From: Actinomycetes bacterium
GTDB taxonomy: Bacteria > Actinomycetota > Acidimicrobiia > Acidimicrobiales > RAAP-2
NCBI GenBank assembly: GCA_021849765.1
Contig: JAJZSM010000088.1
Location: forward strand, 1-6,574
Length of the DNA stretch: 6,574 nt
Direction: 5' to 3'
In this document: positions 1 through 4,549 of the stretch, in pieces
Layout of the letters: every line of letters begins with the position of its first letter
Position numbering within the stretch: the first letter of the stretch is position 1
Program-made: the position numbers and the translations under genes
Notes under the pieces: generated by a model
Seen by the model: only the letters and a program-made list of their open reading frames with translations
Told to the model about the DNA's origin: nothing
Database searches by the model: none

Positions 1-8
1 CGAAAGCG

Positions 9-27
9 AAAAAGAGTCCGAGTGACT
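9..27 (-). terminator. Weak candidate intrinsic terminator after the DUF151 gene
   Basis: On the minus strand, a short hairpin (AGTC, five-base loop, GACT; positions 27-15) lies 12 nt beyond the DUF151 stop codon. It is followed by C and five T (13-9). The stem is only 4 bp, so this is tentative. The remaining bases at the left edge show nothing recognisable. Confidence 0.2.
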
Positions 28-39
28 TGAGAGCCCTGC

Positions 40-564
40 TCACTGATTGAAGTCCTCGGGGCGGATGGTGTCGAGGAACTCGCGCAGTTCGGCCACCAGC
101 TCGGCCTCGTTGGACTCCCCCGGCGCCTCCTCGGTCATGTCGTCAAGCTCGTCGTCGTCTTCGAGCTGCATGATGCGACCCTGCTCGTCCATCAGCGAGT
201 CGCTAACGAGGATCGGCGCACCAGCGCGCAGCGCCAAGGCAACCGCGTCGCTGGGTCGAGCGCTGACGACGATCTCGGAAGTATCGCGCAAGATGCGCAG
301 ATTGGCGTAGAAGGTGTTGTCGATCAACTCGGTAATCTCCACCGTGAACAGACGTCCACCCAGCGAGGTGATGATGGTCGACATCAGATCGTGCGACATC
401 GGGCGGGGCGTTTCGAGGTGCTGGAGCGCGTAGGCGATAGCCGTTGCCTCGGGCGCCCCTATGAAAATTGGCAACACCCTCTCGCCGGCGAGCTCCTCGA
501 GCAGGAGGAGCGGCGTGGATGAACCCACGTCCACTCGAACGGCCCGGAGGACGACCTCAATCAC
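40..564 (-). CDS. Bifunctional nuclease family protein (DUF151)
   Basis: A 174-residue protein of the DUF151/bifunctional nuclease family. Plant members have been reported to have DNase/RNase activity; the role in actinobacteria is not settled. The domain spans about residues 2-128. Recognisable stretches are LPIFIGAPEATAIAYAL (31-47), the RPMSHDLM block (54-61) and SARPSDAVALALRAGAPILV (101-120). A very acidic linker (about 135-157) follows, then a short C-terminal helix ending FLDTIRPEDF, a tail also seen in mycobacterial Rv1829-type proteins. The start is a GTG; translation from it gives the usual family N-terminus (MIEVVLRAV). It is the last gene of the minus-strand cluster, 41 nt after the MerR gene, and has its own -10-like TAGGCT 6 nt upstream with no Shine-Dalgarno. 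Family assignment is firm; substrate and function are unknown. Confidence 0.93.
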   Translation of the reverse strand: MIEVVLRAVRVDVGSSTPLLLLEELAGERVLPIFIGAPEATAIAYALQHLETPRPMSHDLMSTIITSLGGRLFTVEITELIDNTFYANLRILRDTSEIVVSARPSDAVALALRAGAPILVSDSLMDEQGRIMQLEDDDELDDMTEEAPGESNEAELVAELREFLDTIRPEDFNQ

Positions 565-570
565 GTTCTC

Positions 571-576
571 AGCCTA
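571..576 (-). promoter_or_regulatory. Candidate leaderless -10 element (TAGGCT) of the DUF151 gene
   Basis: TAGGCT on the minus strand is followed by exactly six bases (GAGAAC) and then the GTG start. This spacing places the transcription start at the start codon. There is no Shine-Dalgarno in between and no convincing -35. The same hexamer and spacing precede the aldolase gene in this window. Confidence 0.5.
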
Positions 577-605
577 GACCCCGGGTCGCGCGAATCGCCC
601 AGCGC

Positions 606-1373
606 CTAGTCAAAGATCGCCCGCACGGCGCGCTCGTGGAGCACGCTGCGCAGCACGGCGACTTCTCCGGCCACCTCGGCGGTCACGGCTTGGACCTCGT
701 CGAGGGACAGGCCCGACACCGGTGAGCGCAGGGACGCCGTGAGATCGTCGACGATGCCCATCTCGCGTTCCACGACGCGCCGTAGCGCGCCCAGGAGTCG
801 CAGGTCAGCTCCACGAGCGATGAGTGGCGTCGCCGCGAGGGCGACACGAACATCGAGGCTCGAGAACTGGGTAGAGCCGTTTTCTGCCACGGGTAGCAGC
901 AAACCGAGTGAGATCATCTGGTTTACGTCGTCGGCGTCGAGTCCCGTGGCGGCGAGGAAGTCACTGCTGGAGTAGGACTCCGTTGTCTCCACCACGACCG
1001 TCTCCACCGGGCGCGCCATCACCGTGAGGCGCGGCTTGGGCGCCGGCGGTATGGCGACGACTCGCGGATTCGACACGGACCGCGCCGCTTCGCGCGTGCT
1101 CGTCACAGGGGCTTCGTCGAGCAGGCCTTGTTCGATCAGTCGCAGGCGCACGACGCGCAGCGGAACGAACTCCTCCTGGGCCAGTCGAATCGCCTCACGC
1201 AGACAAGCAACGTCACGATCGCTGTAGAGGCGGTAGCCCTTGCGGCTGCGCTCGGGCTGGACGAGTCCCTTGTCCTCGTAGTAGCGGATCTTCGACAGCT
1301 CAATGTCCGGGTAATCAGCACGCAGCAGGGTATGCACCTCGCCGATGCGCATCTTCGTCCCCGTGACACTCAT
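606..1373 (-). CDS. ftsR: MerR-family transcriptional regulator, FtsR-like (Rv1828 type)
   Basis: A DNA-binding regulator of 255 residues. The N-terminal MerR winged helix-turn-helix covers about residues 8-80, with the hallmark run LSKIRYYEDKGLVQPERS (26-43) and GYRLY (46-50). A variable linker (about 88-133) follows, then a C-terminal helical domain (about 135-255) opening SSDFLAATGLDADDV. This matches the actinobacterial Rv1828/FtsR group, in which Corynebacterium FtsR activates ftsZ; a growth or division role here is inferred from that. No metal-binding cysteine cluster is seen; the only Cys is at 57. I place the start at ATG 1373 rather than TTG 1388. ATG 1373 overlaps the FHA gene stop as ATGA and has a strong Shine-Dalgarno (GGGAGG) 7 nt upstream, whereas TTG 1388 lies just upstream of that motif. 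Translation is probably coupled to the FHA gene. Confidence 0.9.
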   Translation of the reverse strand: MSVTGTKMRIGEVHTLLRADYPDIELSKIRYYEDKGLVQPERSRKGYRLYSDRDVACLREAIRLAQEEFVPLRVVRLRLIEQGLLDEAPVTSTREAARSVSNPRVVAIPPAPKPRLTVMARPVETVVVETTESYSSSDFLAATGLDADDVNQMISLGLLLPVAENGSTQFSSLDVRVALAATPLIARGADLRLLGALRRVVEREMGIVDDLTASLRSPVSGLSLDEVQAVTAEVAGEVAVLRSVLHERAVRAIFD

Positions 1374-1831
1374 AGCGTCGCCTCCCAAAAGACCAACTTG
1401 AACTTCCCGATCTGCACCTCGTCCGCCGAATGCAGCGCGGTCTCTTCGACACGCGCCCCGTTCACGTAGGTGCCGTTGAGCGAATTTAGATCACGCAACG
1501 TGATCCGTCCACTGGCGGTGCGCGTGAAGATCGCGTGATGGCGTGACACCGAGACGTCGTCGAGGAGCAGGTCGCTGTTCTCGTGGCGCCCGACCGAGGT
1601 CGTCTCATTTGTGAGAGCGAAGCGCGTTCCCGCGCTCTGGCCCGAGACGACCACTAGTTCGTCCACGTGCCCGCGAGGTCCGCTCAAGGTGTCGGAGTGG
1701 ATGGACTCGAAGGCGCCCACCACCGGAACTGCCACCGTCTCGGGCGACGTGGCTTCGTGCTGGGGAGCGCCACACTTCCAACAAAAGTTGGCGTTCGCGT
1801 TCAGAATCTCCCCGCACCGACGACAGTTCAC
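1370..1831 (-). CDS. garA: Zinc-ribbon FHA-domain protein, GarA/OdhI-like
   Basis: A 153-residue protein. Residues 3-20 form a small zinc ribbon with cysteines C3, C6, C17 and C20 (CxxC...CxxC). A linker of about 35 residues leads to an FHA phosphothreonine-binding domain (about 57-150). It has the expected core: SVGRH (79-83), SRHH (96-99) and LNGTYVNG (118-125). The stretch DEVQIGKFKLVF (137-148) is nearly identical to mycobacterial GarA. GarA/OdhI inhibits 2-oxoglutarate dehydrogenase and regulates glutamate enzymes, switched by Ser/Thr kinases acting on an N-terminal ETTSV motif. That motif is absent from the N-terminus here, so the control may differ. Neighbours gcvH and the FtsR-like gene match the GarA/OdhI locus. 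The GTG start is the only usable one: an in-frame stop lies eight codons upstream. It lacks a clear Shine-Dalgarno but has TAGGGT 7 nt upstream. Family is certain; orthology to GarA is likely. Confidence 0.88.
   Translation of the reverse strand: MNCRRCGEILNANANFCWKCGAPQHEATSPETVAVPVVGAFESIHSDTLSGPRGHVDELVVVSGQSAGTRFALTNETTSVGRHENSDLLLDDVSVSRHHAIFTRTASGRITLRDLNSLNGTYVNGARVEETALHSADEVQIGKFKLVFWEATL
1381..1386 (-). promoter_or_regulatory. Shine-Dalgarno of the MerR/FtsR gene, deciding its start
   Basis: GGGAGG on the minus strand ends 7 nt before ATG 1373 and lies inside the 3' end of the FHA gene. It fixes the start at the ATGA overlap. It is the only strong ribosome site within the six-gene cluster, as expected for a gene translated from an internal operon position. 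Confidence 0.75.
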
Positions 1832-1838
1832 GGAGGCA

Positions 1839-1844
1839 ACCCTA
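1839..1844 (-). promoter_or_regulatory. Candidate leaderless -10 element (TAGGGT) of the FHA gene
   Basis: TAGGGT on the minus strand is followed by seven bases (TGCCTCC) and then the GTG start at 1831. It lies in the 39 nt gap after gcvH. An alternative reading is that its AGGG acts as a weak Shine-Dalgarno. Confidence 0.45.
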
Positions 1845-1870
1845 GTGAAGATTCATCCCCGGCGTCTGGG

Positions 1871-2248
1871 TCAGGAGGTGAGGCTCCGGTAGCCGTCCGC
1901 GTCCAGCAAAGCCTCGTAGGTTTCCGGCGAAGAAACGGTAATCTCGCAGATCCAGCCACCGCCGTAGGGCTCGGTGTTGATCAGTTCCGGCGAGCTCGAC
2001 AGGGCGTCGTTGACCGCACTGACGACACCCGAGACGGGCGCGTAGATCTCTGACACCGACTTGGTGGACTCCACCTCGCCCAGCGCCGCGCCGACCTCGA
2101 GGGCCGTGCCCACGCTGGGCAGGGATACGTACACCACGTCACCTAGGGCGTCCTGGGCGTAGTCCGTGATCCCGACGCGCACGACGTCGCCGGTGGCGCG
2201 AGCCCACTCGTGGTCGGAGGAGTATCGAAGGTCGTCGGGAATCTGCAT
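1871..2248 (-). CDS. gcvH: Glycine cleavage system H protein
   Basis: The lipoyl carrier of the glycine cleavage system. It shuttles the aminomethyl group between the P, T and L proteins in the cytoplasm. The 125-residue length is typical. It begins with the family pattern around YSSDHEWAR (9-17) and GITDYAQDALGDVVYVSLP (26-44). The lipoylation site is in GEVESTKSVSEIYAP (57-71), with K63 as the modified lysine. The C-terminal GGGWICEI segment (96-103) is also standard. No gcvP or gcvT is present in the window, so the other subunits must lie elsewhere. The gene starts 9 nt after the phosphatidyltransferase stop and 39 nt before the FHA gene, the usual actinobacterial gcvH-garA pairing. The ATG has no Shine-Dalgarno, but TAGATT lies 6 nt upstream, suggesting its own leaderless transcript. 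Confidence 0.97.
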   Translation of the reverse strand: MQIPDDLRYSSDHEWARATGDVVRVGITDYAQDALGDVVYVSLPSVGTALEVGAALGEVESTKSVSEIYAPVSGVVSAVNDALSSSPELINTEPYGGGWICEITVSSPETYEALLDADGYRSLTS

Positions 2249-2254
2249 AGGCGA

Positions 2255-2260
2255 AATCTA
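2255..2260 (-). promoter_or_regulatory. Candidate leaderless -10 element (TAGATT) of gcvH, overlapping the upstream stop codon
   Basis: TAGATT on the minus strand is followed by six bases (TCGCCT) and the gcvH ATG. Its first three bases are the TAG stop of the phosphatidyltransferase gene. The flanking octamer TCTTGTAG (2265-2258) recurs at the aldolase promoter (3926-3919). Confidence 0.5.
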
Positions 2261-2857
2261 CAAGATCCGTCGGGCAGCGCGCCCCCGGCGCAGCGCGGCG
2301 AGCGCCGGGCGCACGTAGCTCGCCAGCACGACCCACGACAATGCGAGGCCCGCCACCCCCACCACCCAGCAGAGGTCGCGCCCGACGTGCTGCCAGCCCG
2401 CGAGCGCCACGTGGTGGTCGTTGCTGGTGAGAAGGAACAGGGGAAAGGTCGTCATGAGAGCAAAAGTCGAGACCTTGCCCCACCAGAGCACGTCGATGCG
2501 CGCAGCGCCCAGGGCGGCCAGCAGGAGGGTCATCAACGAGACGATCAGCTCTCTCGCCAGCGTGATCAGGGCAAACCACCACGGGACACCACCCGCGGCG
2601 GCGACGGCGAGCAGTCCGACGATCACGAGGATGCGATCAGCCACCGGATCGATCACCTTGCCCACCGCCGAGACCTGGTGGAGGCGTCGGGCCAGGTAGC
2701 CATCGACCCAGTCGGTCGCCCCCAGAGCGCCAAGGAGCCAAGCGGCGAGGGCGCGGTGCCCGGTGCCAAATAGCAACCAAAGGAAGACCGGGATCAGCGC
2801 CAGACGAATAGCGGTGACGAGGTTGGCCCACGTCCACCAGCCACGATCCGACGTCAC
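2258..2857 (-). CDS. pgsA: CDP-alcohol phosphatidyltransferase, PgsA-like
   Basis: An integral membrane enzyme of phospholipid synthesis that transfers a phosphatidyl group from CDP-diacylglycerol to an alcohol. The full family signature is present: D49-x2-D52-G53-x2-A56-R57-x8-G66-x3-D70-x3-D74, the metal and CDP-binding site. About six hydrophobic membrane segments are visible (roughly 15-31, 34-47, 77-89, 93-115, 130-145 and 160-182). The ARELIVS stretch (101-107) resembles phosphatidylglycerophosphate synthases, so glycerol-3-phosphate is the likeliest acceptor; cardiolipin or inositol-type acceptors cannot be excluded. I choose GTG 2857 (199 residues, the family's usual length), 2 nt after the aldolase stop. 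The open frame continues to 3094, but that part is antisense-quality sequence out of frame inside the aldolase gene. No Shine-Dalgarno is evident, so reinitiation after the aldolase is possible. Confidence 0.88.
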   Translation of the reverse strand: MTSDRGWWTWANLVTAIRLALIPVFLWLLFGTGHRALAAWLLGALGATDWVDGYLARRLHQVSAVGKVIDPVADRILVIVGLLAVAAAGGVPWWFALITLARELIVSLMTLLLAALGAARIDVLWWGKVSTFALMTTFPLFLLTSNDHHVALAGWQHVGRDLCWVVGVAGLALSWVVLASYVRPALAALRRGRAARRIL

Positions 2858-2859
2858 GG

Positions 2860-3909
2860 TTAGGCGATAGTGATCGCGGTGTCGAGGAAGACGTCCTGGA
2901 CCGCGTTGACCAACGCCGCGCCCTCGTTGATTGGCCGCTGGAAAGCCTTGCGACCGAGGATGAGACCGGTGCCGCCCGCGCGCTTGTTGATGACCGCCGT
3001 TCGCACCGCGCTCGCCAGGTCGTCCGCGCCCTTGGCCTCGCCACCGGAGTTGATCAGACCAATGCGACCCGCGTAGCAGTTGGCGACCTGCCAACGGGTC
3101 AGGTCGATCGGGTTGCTCGTCGTCAGCTCGTCGTAGACGCGCTTGTTCGTCTTGCCGAAGTTGAGTGCGGTGTAGCCGCCGTTATTCTCGGGCTGCTTTT
3201 GCTTGATGATGTCGGCCTCGATCGTCACCCCGAGGTGATTGGCCTGTCCTGTCAGGTCGGCCGACACGTGATAGTCAGCGTCGGCGGTCTTGAAGGCCGG
3301 ATTGCGCAGGTAGGTCCACAACACCGTGAACAATCCGAGTCGGTGCGCCTCGGCGAAGGCCTCGGAGACCTCGTGGAGCTGGCGGTCCGACTCGGGCGAG
3401 CCGAAGTAGATCGTCGCACCGACTCCCACCGCGCCGAGGTCGGCCGCCTGGCGAACCGACGCGAAAAGCACCTGATCGTAGGTGTTGGGATAGTGCAGGA
3501 AATCGTTGTGGTTGATCTTGACGATAAAGGGGATGCGGTGCACGTAGCGCCGCGAGACGGCTCCCAGGGTGCCGAGCGTGGAGGCCACGGCGTTGCAGCC
3601 CGCCTCGATGCCCAGATCGCAGATCTTCGCGGGGTCGAAGTAGGCGGGATTTGGCGCGAAGCTCGCCGCGGCCGAATGCTCGACACCCTGGTCGACCGGC
3701 AGGATCGACAGATAGCCCGTTCCGCCCAGGCGGCCGTGACCGAAAAGAGTGCCGAGATTACGCAGAACCGTCGGCGAGCGGTCGCTCAGACTGAAGACGT
3801 CCGACAGGTAGTTGGGCCCTGGCAGAGTCAGGAGCTCCTTGGGAAACGCGGTGGCCTGGTGATCGAGCAGCGACGATGCCTCGTCGCCCAAGAGTGCGGC
3901 AATGTCCAT
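2860..3909 (-). CDS. fbaB: Fructose-bisphosphate aldolase class I (FbaB/DhnA type)
   Basis: Cleaves fructose-1,6-bisphosphate to glyceraldehyde-3-phosphate and dihydroxyacetone phosphate through a lysine Schiff base, in glycolysis or, in reverse, gluconeogenesis. Its 349 residues align, from memory, along the whole of E. coli FbaB (about 350 residues). Shared blocks include [18 protein letters not shown] (63-80), [11 protein letters not shown] (125-135), [11 protein letters not shown] (164-174), [13 protein letters not shown] (214-226) and [21 protein letters not shown] (303-323). The Schiff-base lysine is probably K236 in ADIIKQK; the Gly-Arg at 319-320 should help bind phosphate. The ATG has no clear Shine-Dalgarno but has TAGGCT 6 nt upstream. 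It is the first gene of the minus-strand cluster and is divergent from the DinB-like gene. Function is confident; the direction of flux is not shown by sequence. Confidence 0.95.
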   Translation of the reverse strand: MDIAALLGDEASSLLDHQATAFPKELLTLPGPNYLSDVFSLSDRSPTVLRNLGTLFGHGRLGGTGYLSILPVDQGVEHSAAASFAPNPAYFDPAKICDLGIEAGCNAVASTLGTLGAVSRRYVHRIPFIVKINHNDFLHYPNTYDQVLFASVRQAADLGAVGVGATIYFGSPESDRQLHEVSEAFAEAHRLGLFTVLWTYLRNPAFKTADADYHVSADLTGQANHLGVTIEADIIKQKQPENNGGYTALNFGKTNKRVYDELTTSNPIDLTRWQVANCYAGRIGLINSGGEAKGADDLASAVRTAVINKRAGGTGLILGRKAFQRPINEGAALVNAVQDVFLDTAITIA

Positions 3910-3915
3910 GCCCGC

Positions 3916-3921
3916 AGCCTA
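3916..3921 (-). promoter_or_regulatory. Candidate leaderless -10 element (TAGGCT) of the aldolase gene, head of the six-gene cluster
   Basis: TAGGCT on the minus strand is followed by six bases (GCGGGC) and the ATG at 3909. No Shine-Dalgarno sits between. The 73 nt divergent gap (3910-3982) shows no clear -35 for either direction. Confidence 0.5.
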
Positions 3922-3982
3922 CAAGACCGCTCTCCCACCCCTTCTGCTGGCGCGAAGTCTCTCCAACCAGCAGACTTGCCCG

Positions 3983-4549
3983 ATGGACGCCACCTATCGA
4001 CAATCCCTCTCACGCCGACTGCGCGCAGTGCACTCGCTCTATGACGACGCGACCTCGTCGATGACGCTCGAGCAAGTCAACGCCGTCGTCGTCGAAGGCG
4101 CGTTGCCGATCGCCTTCTCCCTCGTGCACCAGGTTCTCATCGAGGACTTCAGCCGCGCGATACTCGACGAGACGCCACCGCTGTGGGGCGAATCCTGGAG
4201 GACCCGCCTCGCTCTCGCCATCGCCGACGACGGCAAGTCGCGCACCGTCGAGGAGATGATGGCTCAGCGCATCGGTGACTTCGACGCGTTCCGGGAGTTC
4301 CAGAGCCTGGTCTTTGCCCTCACCGAGACCTTCGTCGACAACATCGAACCGGCGACATTCGCCGACATCGTCGTCGCTCACCCGTATCCGCCGTCTGTAG
4401 CCAACACGTTCAGCGCCCGCGTGGGCGGAACCGCCGGCATCTCACGCTCCGACGCCATTGAGTCGTGGATCTACCAACACGCGCTGCGCCACATGGGAGA
4501 GATCGAACACGCCCGGGCCCTGGTCGGCCTCGGGGGGATGACGTCCTAG
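3983..4549 (+). CDS. DinB-like (DinB/YfiT superfamily) putative metal-binding protein
   Basis: A 188-residue, mostly helical protein that I assign to the DinB/YfiT superfamily of four-helix-bundle proteins, often metal-binding and of mostly unknown activity; some act as thiol transferases. Support is the pattern of a His in the second helix (H49 in SLVHQVLIEDF) and a C-terminal HxxxH (H166, H170) leading into RHMGEIEHARALVGLGG (169-185), a typical ending of the family. H49, H166 and H170 would be the metal ligands. The open frame extends upstream to 3902, but that start would overlap the aldolase start antisense and would add a region with no similarity. ATG 3983 begins a plausible first helix. 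No Shine-Dalgarno is seen. CAGACT lies 6 nt upstream, keeping only the A and final T of a -10. It stands alone: divergent from the aldolase and convergent with the TPR gene. Substrate is unknown. Confidence 0.75.
   Translation: MDATYRQSLSRRLRAVHSLYDDATSSMTLEQVNAVVVEGALPIAFSLVHQVLIEDFSRAILDETPPLWGESWRTRLALAIADDGKSRTVEEMMAQRIGDFDAFREFQSLVFALTETFVDNIEPATFADIVVAHPYPPSVANTFSARVGGTAGISRSDAIESWIYQHALRHMGEIEHARALVGLGGMTS

Noticed and set aside
1592..1606. ETTSV sequence in the FHA protein (residues 76-80), identical to the GarA phosphorylation motif
   Set aside because: It lies inside the FHA fold just before GRHENSD, aligned to the structural strand where GarA has AITSAGRH. It is not in a flexible N-terminal tail, so the match is probably coincidental.
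2855..2872. Leaderless -10 for the PgsA-like gene (TATCGC, 6 nt before GTG 2857)
   Set aside because: The final T of TANNNT is missing and the sequence is the constrained 3' end of the aldolase gene. Reinitiation after the aldolase stop, 2 nt away, explains translation better.
3902..3982. Upstream start for the DinB-like gene at ATG 3902 or 3908
   Set aside because: It would overlap the aldolase start codon on the other strand and remove the space for divergent promoters. The added residues show no similarity to the family.
3910..3982. Leaderless -10 for the DinB-like gene (CAGACT, 6 nt before ATG 3983)
   Set aside because: Only the A at position 2 and the T at position 6 match, and the leading T is missing. 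It is too weak to list as a promoter, though the spacing agrees with the other genes.
3199..4044. 281-codon open frame on the plus strand opposite the aldolase gene
   Set aside because: It is antisense to a clearly conserved enzyme, its composition is typical of a GC-rich shadow frame, and no domain is recognisable.
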